DNA of 64,000 bases from Yersinia rochesterensis (GTDB taxonomy: Bacteria > Pseudomonadota > Gammaproteobacteria > Enterobacterales > Enterobacteriaceae): NCBI RefSeq assembly GCF_003600645.1, contig NZ_CP032482.1, positions 868,001-932,000 on the forward strand, in the 5' to 3' direction. Made by a program: the position numbers and the translations under genes. Positions 39,434 through 50,483 of this stretch are shown here, one piece after another. The stretch's first letter is position 1, and each line of letters starts with the position of its first letter. The notes under the pieces were generated by a model that had not been told where the DNA came from, did not search any database, and was given only the letters and a program-made list of their open reading frames with translations.

Positions 39434-41668
39434 ATGGTTGCGGTACGAAGTGCACATTTGAATCCAGCGGGCGAGTTTGCTCTCGAAGATTGGATAGCCA
39501 GTTTGGGACTTTCTAATCCGCAGTCAGGTGAGCGATTAGCCGAGACTTGGCGCTACTGTGAGCAGCAGACGCAAAACCACCCCAATGCATCGCTATTGCT
39601 GTGGCGCGGCCTTGAAATGGTTGAGATTCTTTCCACCCTGAGCATGGATAACGACAGTATGCGCGCAGCGCTGCTGTTCCCGCTGGTGGATGCCAATGTG
39701 GTGGATGAAGCCACATTGACCGAACAATTCGGTAAAAGTATTACTTATTTGGTGCATGGTGTACGTGATATGGATGCCATCCGCCAGTTAAAAGCCACCC
39801 ACAATGATTCCATGAGCTCTGAGCAAGTGGATAATGTGCGCCGTATGTTATTGGCGATGGTGGAAGATTTCCGCTGTGTAGTCATCAAGTTGGCAGAGCG
39901 TATTGCGCATCTGCGCGAAGTGAAGGATGCGCCGGAAGATGAGCGCGTACTGGCGGCCAAAGAGTGTTCCAATATTTATGCGCCACTGGCTAACCGCCTG
40001 GGTATTGGCCAGATCAAGTGGGAGTTGGAAGACTTCTGCTTCCGCTATCTGCACCCTGATGAATATAAGCAAATCGCCAAATTACTCCACGAGCGTCGTA
40101 TTGATCGTGAGCAATTCATTGATGACTTTGTAGCTTCATTGCACGCAGCCATGGCGGCAGAGGGTATCAAAGCCGACATTTATGGTCGCCCCAAGCACAT
40201 TTATAGCATCTGGCGCAAAATGCAGAAGAAGTCGCTGGCTTTCGATGAACTGTTTGATGTGCGCGCAGTGCGGGTGGTGGTGGAGCGCTTGCAGGATTGC
40301 TATGCCGCGCTTGGCATTGTTCATACCCATTTCCGTCATTTACCTGACGAATTTGACGACTACGTTGCCAACCCTAAACCCAATGGTTATCAATCGATCC
40401 ATACGGTAGTACTGGGGCCGCGTGGTAAAACGCTTGAAATTCAAATTCGTACCCGTCAGATGCATGAAGATGCCGAATTGGGCGTTGCTGCGCACTGGAA
40501 GTATAAAGAGGGCGCGGTAGTCGCAGGTCGCTCTGGTTATGAAGGGCGGATTGCCTGGTTGCGTAAATTGATTGCCTGGCAGGAAGAAATGGCGGATTCC
40601 GGCGAAATGCTGGATGAAGTGCGCAGTCAGGTATTTGACGATCGCGTATATGTGTTCACGCCGAAAGGCGATGTCATTGATTTACCTGCCGGTTCTACAC
40701 CGCTGGACTTTGCTTACCATATCCACAGTGATGTCGGTCACCGCTGTATTGGGGCCAAAATCAGTGGCCGGATAGTGCCGTTTACTTACCAGTTACAGAT
40801 GGGTGATCAGATTGAAATTATCACTCAGAAGCAGCCTAACCCAAGCCGTGACTGGCTGAATCCTAACCTCGGCTATGTCACGACCAGCCGCGGGCGTTCT
40901 AAGATTCATAACTGGTTTAGAAAACAAGATAGAGACAAGAATATTCTTGCCGGCCGGCAGATGTTGGACGACGAGCTGGAGCACCTGGATATCAGCTTGA
41001 AAGAGGCTGAGAAGCTGCTGGTTCCGCGCTATAACATGAATTCTATGGATGAAGTGTTAGCTGCCATTGGTGGCGGTGATATTCGTCTGAATCAGATGGT
41101 CAATTTCCTACAAGGAAAATTGAATAAGCCGACGGCAGAAGAGGCGGATTTAGAGGCTTTACGCCATCTGAATAATAAACATCAGCCAGCGCCGCGTAAT
41201 GCCAGCAAAGACAGCGGGCGCATTGTGGTCGAAGGCGTCGGTAATCTGATGCACCATATTGCTCGCTGCTGCCAGCCTATTCCGGGTGATGAAATTGTCG
41301 GTTTTATTACCCAAGGGCGGGGGATATCCATTCACCGTGCTGATTGTGAGCAGTTAGCTGAATTACAATCCCATGCGCCTGAGCGGATTGTTGATGCGGT
41401 TTGGGGCGAAAGCTATTCCAGTGGCTATTCGCTGGTGGTGCGAGTCACGGCCAATGATCGCAGTGGTTTGCTGCGTGATATCACCACCATTTTGGCAAAC
41501 GAAAAAGTCAATGTGCTGGGCGTTGCCAGCCGTAGCGATACCAAAAAGATGGTAGCGACCATCGATATGGATATCGAGATCTACAACTTGCAGGTGCTGG
41601 GTAGAGTATTAGCCAAGCTGAATCAGTTGCCGGATGTTATTGACGCCCGTCGGCTACACGGCAATTAG
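39434..41668 (+). CDS. relA: ribosome-dependent (p)ppGpp synthetase RelA
   Basis: Makes ppGpp when uncharged tRNA enters the ribosome. 744 residues. The degenerate hydrolase domain lacks the HD pair, as is normal for RelA. The synthetase carries GRPKHIYSIWRKMQKK and AFDELFDVRAVRVVV plus NPKPNGYQSIHT; then TGS (VYVFTPKGDVIDLPAGSTPLDFAYHIHSDVGHR, in parts), a zinc-finger/CC region (IARCCQPIPGDEI) and ACT (VTANDRSGLLRDITTI). Starts 9 bp after the rlmD remnant with AGGGAGAAG upstream. Confidence 0.97.
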   Translation: MVAVRSAHLNPAGEFALEDWIASLGLSNPQSGERLAETWRYCEQQTQNHPNASLLLWRGLEMVEILSTLSMDNDSMRAALLFPLVDANVVDEATLTEQFGKSITYLVHGVRDMDAIRQLKATHNDSMSSEQVDNVRRMLLAMVEDFRCVVIKLAERIAHLREVKDAPEDERVLAAKECSNIYAPLANRLGIGQIKWELEDFCFRYLHPDEYKQIAKLLHERRIDREQFIDDFVASLHAAMAAEGIKADIYGRPKHIYSIWRKMQKKSLAFDELFDVRAVRVVVERLQDCYAALGIVHTHFRHLPDEFDDYVANPKPNGYQSIHTVVLGPRGKTLEIQIRTRQMHEDAELGVAAHWKYKEGAVVAGRSGYEGRIAWLRKLIAWQEEMADSGEMLDEVRSQVFDDRVYVFTPKGDVIDLPAGSTPLDFAYHIHSDVGHRCIGAKISGRIVPFTYQLQMGDQIEIITQKQPNPSRDWLNPNLGYVTTSRGRSKIHNWFRKQDRDKNILAGRQMLDDELEHLDISLKEAEKLLVPRYNMNSMDEVLAAIGGGDIRLNQMVNFLQGKLNKPTAEEADLEALRHLNNKHQPAPRNASKDSGRIVVEGVGNLMHHIARCCQPIPGDEIVGFITQGRGISIHRADCEQLAELQSHAPERIVDAVWGESYSSGYSLVVRVTANDRSGLLRDITTILANEKVNVLGVASRSDTKKMVATIDMDIEIYNLQVLGRVLAKLNQLPDVIDARRLHGN

Positions 41669-41686
41669 TTTTTTTGATCTGGACGG

Positions 41687-41850
41687 CTACTGCGCTTTGG
41701 CATATTGATATTGGGCAGTGCTCGCCCTCCTCATGTACTACGTGTACATTCCGGGGGCAGTGCTCGCCCTCCTCATGTACTACGTGTACATTCCGGGGGC
41801 TGTGCGCTGGCCGCAATCAATCCGCCTGCGCTCGCGACGCCTCAAATTTT
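41687..41850. repeat. palindromic intergenic repeat with a 42-bp tandem duplication
   Basis: Starts GGCTACTGCGC like the repeat at 4326. A 42-bp unit at 41713-41754 (GGGCAGTGCTCGCCC...) is repeated exactly at 41755-41796. Each copy holds the dyad ATGTAC-TACGT-GTACAT. It ends CGCTCGCGACGCCTC. The relA-mazG gap (41669-41874) is filled by it; no mazEF genes are present. Confidence 0.8.
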
Positions 41851-41874
41851 TTTAAAAAAAGTGAATAAATTCAG

Positions 41875-42717
41875 ATGACCCAATCAGTGACTTCCCCTGG
41901 TACCACCGCTTTAGCGCTACAACGTTTGCTGGATATTATGCGCACCTTGCGTGACCCCGAGCACGGCTGTCCGTGGGATCGTAAGCAGACTTTTGACACT
42001 ATTGCACCCTACACGCTAGAAGAAACTTATGAAGTACTTGACGCGATTCAGCGAAAGGATTTCGACGATCTTCGCGACGAATTGGGTGATTTACTGTTTC
42101 AGGTGGTGTTTTATGCGCAGATGGGGCAGGAGCAAGGGCTATTTGCCTTTGATGATGTTTGTCATGCCATCAGCGATAAATTAGTGCGCCGCCATCCACA
42201 TGTGTTCCCTGATGCGCCGCAAAATGATTCAGACGCTATAATTAGCAGTGATACAGCATTGGCAGGGTGGGAGTCGCGTAAAGCCGAGGAACGGGCGCAG
42301 AAAGCGCTGTATTCGGCATTGGATGATATCCCTGACGCCCTGCCCGCTTTGATGAAAGCACATAAAATCCAAAAACGCTGTGCATCTGTGGGTTTCGATT
42401 GGGACACTCTTGGGCCAGTGCTCGATAAAGTCTACGAAGAGATCGATGAAGTGATGTTCGAAGCTCGGCAAGCTGTGGTGGATGAAGAAAAGTTGGGTGA
42501 GGAAATTGGCGATTTACTGTTTGCCACCGTTAATTTATCTCGCCATTTAGGGCATAAAGCTGAAAACGCCTTACAGGCGGCCAATCGCAAGTTTGAACGT
42601 CGTTTTCGTCAGGTAGAACAAATAGTTACAGCGTCAGGTAAAACCATGGAGAGCGCGACACTGGATGAAATGGAATCTGCCTGGCAGCAAGTTAAACAGC
42701 AAGAAACTGAAATGTAA
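41875..42717 (+). CDS. mazG: nucleoside triphosphate pyrophosphohydrolase MazG
   Basis: Hydrolyses NTPs to NMP and PPi; in E. coli it lowers ppGpp and is linked to relA. 280 residues with two MazG domains: CPWDRKQTFDTIAPYTLEETYEVLDAI and DLRDELGDLLFQVVF in the first (the ExxE12-28ExxD metal pattern), and YEEIDEVMFEARQ with EEIGDLLFATVNLSRH in the second. Position relA-mazG-pyrG-eno as in E. coli but without the mazEF toxin-antitoxin pair. Confidence 0.95.
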   Translation: MTQSVTSPGTTALALQRLLDIMRTLRDPEHGCPWDRKQTFDTIAPYTLEETYEVLDAIQRKDFDDLRDELGDLLFQVVFYAQMGQEQGLFAFDDVCHAISDKLVRRHPHVFPDAPQNDSDAIISSDTALAGWESRKAEERAQKALYSALDDIPDALPALMKAHKIQKRCASVGFDWDTLGPVLDKVYEEIDEVMFEARQAVVDEEKLGEEIGDLLFATVNLSRHLGHKAENALQAANRKFERRFRQVEQIVTASGKTMESATLDEMESAWQQVKQQETEM

Positions 42718-42913
42718 GATGTTTTAATTCATTTAGTGAATGGTTGTTGAATTTTAATTGCGTTAATATATTGAATTATAACGGATAGCAAGACGATAAT
42801 TCGCTCGATAAAAACGGCAAAAATGGCCACTCGTGCGGAGAGTGTTTGTAGCGAAACCAAGGTTCGGGTATACTACTTTCCCGTCTTGGTTCTTCCATCG
42901 TCTTTAAACCTAA

Positions 42914-45941
<3,028 letters not shown>

Positions 45942-45975
45942 TTACTGCGCTTTAGCTTTAATTAAAGTTGATTGA

Positions 45976-45991
45976 AAAACCCGCTTCGGCG
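45976..45991 (+). terminator. left half of the eno terminator, split by an IS element
   Basis: AAAAACCCGCTTCGGCG ends where the IS begins (45992). The other half, GGTTTTTT, follows the right target-site copy at 47302-47309. Joined, they give AAAAACCCGC-TTCG-GCGGGTTTTTT, a textbook UUCG-loop terminator. The T-run is now 1.3 kb away, so the left half alone is probably not functional. Confidence 0.8.
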
Positions 45992-47291
45992 CTGAGGGAT
46001 CCCCACTAATTCAGCGCTAATAAACCAACACCATACTTCGGTAGGTTTTGGCGAGGTGATTAAGAACTGCATCCAGTGCTGTTCGCGTTAAAATTAGCGG
46101 AGAGTGTCGCAAGATATTCTCCGCTAATGTCAGATAAGATATAACCCGTCGTGACTTAAGGCTGTTAGCCTGATACCTCAGATGTAACCCTTTATTTTCA
46201 GCATGATAGCCACGTAACCATAATACTGCCGTGCTTAACGTTGCCAGAAGACTTAACATCAGTATACGCCCCGCTGTGCGGCTGTGACTGGCGCGAAGCC
46301 CAAAGCCAAAACGTTCACTTTTCTCATCGCGAAAATTCTGCTCTATCTGCATCCTGCGACTGTATAACTTCATGACTTCACGTGGTTTAAACTCTCTGTA
46401 CTGCTAAAGATAAGCCACGGTTCTTTTGCTGCGGCGCGTCCGTCCCGCTCTTGCGAATAGCGAGATATCCGGCAACGGGCACGTTTATTCTGCCGCCCTT
46501 TGGGTTCCTTTTTATGCAGGTAAAAGTGACCATCACAGCGGGCATATTCTGCACGTGCGAGTGTCCCCGGCCCCAGATATTCAGGTTGGCCACTGGCCGA
46601 TAATTCCTGCCGCCTGAACCAGTGCTCACCTTTTTTATCCAGCCGGAGCTGGATATTGCCTCTGACTCGCCCGATAAAATCCCAACCCAATGATTTAATA
46701 TGGTGAAACCAGGCATTTTGAAAACCGGCGTCAGTGACGATGAGTACCTTTTTATCAGGCGCAATAGCGGTGGCGATAGAATTCAGGAACTCTTTTTGTA
46801 TCAATGCATTCTGTTGGTTATGCGAGGGAACAATTTGGCTCATTAACGGGATGGAACGACCATCACAAATCAGGCTGGCGCGTAAGACGTGGAATGCCTG
46901 TGAGGGATAACCACTCCAGTCAACAGCAATAACACACCAGGGAAGTCGGCGCGTAAGTAACGAAGTAATATTACGAAATATCAGAGGGATGTCATGGTGA
47001 AGAGCCGTATTACCTAACAGCCGGTCAACCCGTTTTATCTTGTGTTTTACCTGAGCGGTTCCCGGCAGATGGCGTCCGATACTGGTCAGGGTCAGAGAAG
47101 CGCCACGCGTCAATGCGACGGTTGCATCAATCAGGGCATTTTGACGATATTGATGAAACGGGGCTAAAGCGCCCCGGAAAAAGTTCTGGCATACTTTACG
47201 GGCAGGCATAGAGTTGATCTCGCTGAATTGGTTGCACAATCAGTAGATCATATTTTCTCTATGCCTGTCCTTTTTTCTGGGGATTCACCAG
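45992..47291. mobile_element. IS4-family (IS10-group) insertion sequence
   Basis: About 1300 bp. The left end is CTGAGGGATCCCCA; the right end read inward is CTGGTGAATCCCCA, 11 of 14 identical, and both resemble the IS10 ends (CTGAGAGATCCCC). Flanks are CGCTTCGGCG (45982-45991) and CGCTGCGGCG (47292-47301), a 10-bp target duplication (9 bp if the end is taken one base later) with one mismatch. It carries one frameshifted transposase gene on the minus strand. I cannot name the exact IS. Confidence 0.88.
46017..47239 (-). pseudogene. IS10-type DDE transposase, frameshifted
   Basis: Two frames make one IS10-like transposase of about 400 residues: the first covers 46370-47239 (289 codons) and ends ESLNHVKS; the second covers 46017-46373 (118 codons). 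The true join, by comparison with IS10, is around 46384-46392, where a one-base indel in GAGAGTTTAAACC changes frame before PREVMKLYSRRMQ. Catalytic Asp residues lie in the first part (AVDWSGYPSQ, IVTDAGFQN), but the YREK motif with catalytic Glu (YSRRMQIEQNFRDEK) is in the second, so neither part can act alone. Confidence 0.85.
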
Positions 47292-47323
47292 CGCTGCGGC
47301 GGGTTTTTTATTGTTATCCCTAA

Positions 47324-47350
47324 ACCACCTCCTGGGGGGAGGTGGTCTTT
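47324..47350 (+). terminator. terminator downstream of the IS
   Basis: ACCACCTCC (47324-47332) pairs with GGAGGTGGT (47338-47346), a 5-nt loop, followed by CTTTTA. It probably was the second terminator of eno before the IS entered and should still stop transcripts leaving the element. Confidence 0.75.
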
Positions 47351-47456
47351 TACACTTGGAATGTCGCGAAAAAGTCATCTGATTAATTATAACCACTTTA
47401 AATTTATATCACTCAGTCATGTTACATAAATTTTTCTTATGAGTTAATTTTGATAA

Positions 47457-47472
47457 TGTGATACTTATCACG
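47457..47472. promoter_or_regulatory. putative CRP-binding site upstream of the SQR-like gene
   Basis: TGTGA-TACTTA-TCACG within AATGTGATACTTATCACGAA matches 9 of 10 conserved positions of the CRP dyad, with A/T-rich flanks. It is 165 bp before the start codon at 47637, in an AT-rich gap with no gene. Regulation by cAMP-CRP is inferred only from the motif. Confidence 0.55.
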
Positions 47473-47636
47473 AAATATTGTTTGCTGTCTAATTTTTTAT
47501 TACTACAATTAATATTCATGGATTTGATGAATTTATACTCCTTATTTATTATCATGCTAATAATTAATATGCATAATTGATGCAGACATTATAGATATAG
47601 GAGAATTTTTATCTTGGTCTAATGGGGTAAAATTAC

Positions 47637-48827
47637 ATGCTCAATAGAATTGTTATTGTCGGTGGTGGCACTGGCGGTACTATTTTAGCTAATTTATTAG
47701 CAGCTAAATTGCATCGAGATATTCTTGATAATAAAGTTGAGTTAATACTTATTTCTGACTCTCCGATTCACTACTATAAACCCGCTTTTATGTATGTCGC
47801 TTTTAATTTGTTTTATAAGCAAGAGTTGGAACGTTCACAACAAAGTTTATTGCGGCCAGAAGTCAATTTCATTGTCGATAAAGCGGAGGATTTCGATTTA
47901 TCTAAAAGAGAAATATCATGTCGCAGTGGGAAAAAATATAATTATGATTTTTTAGTGTTTGCAACAGGGTGTATCCCTCGCCCGAATAGAATTGAAGGCC
48001 TGGCTGAAGCGGGCGATCATTTTTATCAATATGCGGCTTCCCGTCAATTGGCTGATAAATTAGCTAAAATAGAGAAAGGCCGTATTCTTATCACGGTCTC
48101 ATTCCCGCAAACACCTAATGTACCCCATCAATGTGGCATTGCTCCGATAGAAACTACACTGATGTTGGATGACTATCTCCGCCGTCGTGGGGTGCGTAAT
48201 GCCATTGAAATTGCTTATACCTATCCCACAGTTTCTCAGCTTTTGCGTAATTGCCTTTTTTTACAAAGGCCTACGGGAGAAGTTCTACCCAATATTTTTG
48301 CAGCTAAAGATATCAAACATCAGCGCGGTTTTACGCTGCAAAAAGTCGACCCCGATAAAAAGATTGCCTATTCCGCCGAGGGAGACGAGCAACCCTTTGA
48401 TATATTGATGAGTACTCCGCCGATTACGGCTGTGGATGTTGTGCGTAACACCGGATTGAGTGAATGGGATAACGGGGAGGGTTGGTTACCGACTGACCAT
48501 CAAACTCTGCAAGTCTATGGGCAGCCGGGGGTCTATGTTATTGGTGATACCGTTGACTTGCCGATTAGCAAAGCAGGCGGTTCCTGTCATAATCAAGCGC
48601 CTGTTATTGCTGACAATATTGTCTCTGAACTGCGCATCGGCTATCCCACCAGTTACTATGATGGAAAAGTACAAGCACTGGCCCAAATGGGGCTGAATGC
48701 GGGTATGCCACTGTGGTACGACTACCGTAATGATGTGATGCCAACACCACCGACCAAGATGGGGGGAATGCTGCGTAATGGTTTTAACCGTGGCTTATAT
48801 TGGGCCACTGTCCGTGGTCTTATTTAA
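47637..48827 (+). CDS. sulfide:quinone oxidoreductase-like FAD protein
   Basis: 396-residue flavoprotein of the SQR/NDH-2 fold. FAD-binding GGGTGGT at residues about 8-14, the second dinucleotide motif FVFATG-type stretch FLVFATGCIPRPN (about 100-112), and the C-terminal FAD site VYVIGDTVDLP (about 300). Three cysteines sit where SQR proteins carry catalytic ones: ATGCIP, PHQCGIAPIE and AGGSCHNQ. SQR oxidises sulfide at the membrane and passes electrons to quinone. The next gene codes for a DUF1641 protein, a common partner of SQR-like genes, followed by a methionine gamma-lyase remnant. Function is inferred; a related oxidoreductase with another thiol substrate is possible. Not part of the E. 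coli order. Confidence 0.8.
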   Translation: MLNRIVIVGGGTGGTILANLLAAKLHRDILDNKVELILISDSPIHYYKPAFMYVAFNLFYKQELERSQQSLLRPEVNFIVDKAEDFDLSKREISCRSGKKYNYDFLVFATGCIPRPNRIEGLAEAGDHFYQYAASRQLADKLAKIEKGRILITVSFPQTPNVPHQCGIAPIETTLMLDDYLRRRGVRNAIEIAYTYPTVSQLLRNCLFLQRPTGEVLPNIFAAKDIKHQRGFTLQKVDPDKKIAYSAEGDEQPFDILMSTPPITAVDVVRNTGLSEWDNGEGWLPTDHQTLQVYGQPGVYVIGDTVDLPISKAGGSCHNQAPVIADNIVSELRIGYPTSYYDGKVQALAQMGLNAGMPLWYDYRNDVMPTPPTKMGGMLRNGFNRGLYWATVRGLI

Positions 48828-48838
48828 TAAGGGAAAAT

Positions 48839-49243
48839 ATGAGCGAACATCAATCAGATGAAAATCATGTTGATAAAGCAATAGCGCCTGAGGTCGATTT
48901 CACGGAATTGCTCAATAAGTTACAGCCCTTATTAGCGGGAGGACGGTTCAATAATGTAGTAGATATGTTGTCATTATTCTCTGATGTGATTGATATTGCA
49001 GATAATGCTTTAGTTGAGAAACTTTCTGGCATATTCGAAGGTATTGTTTCTGTCGGTTGGGAAAGTGGCAATGCATTAAGAATGGCAAATACTGAGCTGA
49101 GACTTAATCAAGAAACTGTTAATTATCGTTCGTTGTACTCTTTATTTCGTGATCGTGAAACGCTAGTCGGGATTACCTTATTATTACGGACGTTACAGAT
49201 AATCGGTCAAAGAATTAATGCCACAAAAATACCGCCGCCATAA
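48839..49243 (+). CDS. DUF1641 family helical protein
   Basis: 134 residues from the ATG at 48839, 11 bp after the SQR-like stop, with AAGGGAAA as ribosome site; the longer frame from 48800 overlaps the SQR gene. The middle (LLNKLQPLLAGGRFNNVVDMLSLFSDVIDIADNALVEKLSG, in parts) and C-terminus (RDRETLVGITLLLRTLQIIG) are amphipathic helices typical of DUF1641, a family found next to sulfide:quinone oxidoreductase or formate dehydrogenase-like genes. No signal peptide and no catalytic residue. It is probably an accessory or membrane-anchoring partner of the SQR-like protein. Confidence 0.75.
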   Translation: MSEHQSDENHVDKAIAPEVDFTELLNKLQPLLAGGRFNNVVDMLSLFSDVIDIADNALVEKLSGIFEGIVSVGWESGNALRMANTELRLNQETVNYRSLYSLFRDRETLVGITLLLRTLQIIGQRINATKIPPP

Positions 49244-49281
49244 AATCATAAAACTGTTTTTATGAGGACATATTAATATCG

Positions 49282-49690
49282 ATGCAATCAGAAAGTCTTT
49301 TTTTACCCGAGCTATACATTATGGTGATAATCCGCCAGAGAATTTAGGCGCATTACCGCCACCGGTTTATATAAGCGCTACATTTCCAAGCGCTGAATAT
49401 GGCGGGGCTTGTTTTGCCGGAACAGAAAAAGGTTATTTTTACTCAAGAATCAGTAACCCAACATTATATTTATTGGAGCGCCGTATTGCCATACTGGAAG
49501 GCGGCATGGCGGCATGCCGGCGTGGGTCGCTTTTTTGAACGCGCTTCAGCTCATTTATCGTGCAGCCAACTTGGGCGACGGTGAAATATTAGCGCAGCAT
49601 CCAGTCAGCATGATGCACTCCTCTTATACCCCCGAAGAGCGGCGTCAACATTTAATTAGCGATGGGTTAACCTGCTATTTTACAGATTAA
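49282..49690 (+). pseudogene. methionine gamma-lyase remnant (PLP lyase) with large internal deletion
   Basis: The first part reads (after a one-base shift in the T7 run at 49298-49304) FTRAIHYGDNPPENLGALPPPVYISATF, then CFAGTEKGYFYSRISNPTLYLLERRIAILEGG; YSRISNPT holds the PLP-phosphate-binding Tyr and Arg of methionine gamma-lyases. The last part reads FLNALQLIYRAANLGDGEILAQHP and SMMHSSYTPEERRQHLISDGL, which is the C-terminus of the same family, to a TAA at 49688-49690. About 250 internal codons, including the PLP lysine, are missing. An intact gene would turn methionine into methanethiol, ammonia and 2-oxobutyrate. The rest of the gap to sodC shows nothing I can name. Confidence 0.85.
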
Positions 49691-49855
49691 CCTATTGTTA
49701 TCACTTGCTTATTTTGCCGAGAATAATCTGAATATCGCTTATAAGTCCCGCCTGAATCACATCTCTTGCACTGCTGCCGTGCAGATAACTTATCAGCCGT
49801 TATCCTTAATGATTACTTGAATGATTCAGCAACAATGCATAAAGGAAGATAACCA

Positions 49856-50380
49856 ATGAAATTGAAATACTTACTGTTACCGGCGATGCTTTTCTCCAGC
49901 AGTTTATTGGCGGCAGATGTTACCGTCACATTGAATGAAGCTCTGCCAACTGGCAATGGAAAGGCGCTGGGTACTGTTACTGTGACCGAAACGCCTTATG
50001 GTTTACTGTTTACGCCAAATCTGACCGGGCTGGTTGCGGGTATTCATGGTTTCCATCTCCATGAGAATCCAAGTTGTGCTCCGGGGCAGAAAGACGGTAA
50101 AGCTGTTCCCGCATTGGCTGCGGGCGGCCATTTCGATCCGCAAAAAACCGGGACGCACCTTGGGCCTTATAGTGATAAAGGGCACTTGGGTGACTTGCCG
50201 GGGTTGGTGGTCAATGCCGATGGCACTGCGACTTACCAAGTATTGGCTCCACGTCTGAAATCGTTATCAGAGGTGAAACAGCATGCGCTAATGATTCATG
50301 CTGGTGGTGATAACTATGCCGACCATCCCATGCCTTTGGGGGGTGGTGGTGCGCGAATGGCTTGTGGTGTCATCGAGTAA
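49856..50380 (+). CDS. sodC: periplasmic Cu/Zn superoxide dismutase
   Basis: Removes superoxide in the periplasm. 174 residues. Signal peptide MKLKYLLLPAMLFSSSLLAA (cleavage near residue 20). Metal ligands: HGFHLHENPSC (two Cu His), GGHFDP and HLGDLPGL (Zn/bridging His, Asp region) and MIHAGGDNYADHP (last Cu His). The cysteines in NPSC and MACGVIE form the family disulphide. GGAAGATAACC precedes the ATG. Confidence 0.96.
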   Translation: MKLKYLLLPAMLFSSSLLAADVTVTLNEALPTGNGKALGTVTVTETPYGLLFTPNLTGLVAGIHGFHLHENPSCAPGQKDGKAVPALAAGGHFDPQKTGTHLGPYSDKGHLGDLPGLVVNADGTATYQVLAPRLKSLSEVKQHALMIHAGGDNYADHPMPLGGGGARMACGVIE

Positions 50381-50483
50381 CGGCCTGATACAAACAAACT
50401 GGTAGCCTCGGTGTTGCCAGTTTGGTCGCAGCCAGGGAATCTGCGATAATCACGTATTGGTTTGAATGACGATAGAGATGCTA

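Noticed and set aside
46370..46373. Programmed translational coupling (ATGA) between two transposase genes
   Set aside because: Comparison with IS10 places the join about 15-20 bp upstream of the ATGA; a simple indel explains it better.
49399..49584. 61-codon frame
   Set aside because: Out-of-frame reading of the methionine gamma-lyase remnant across its deletion junction.
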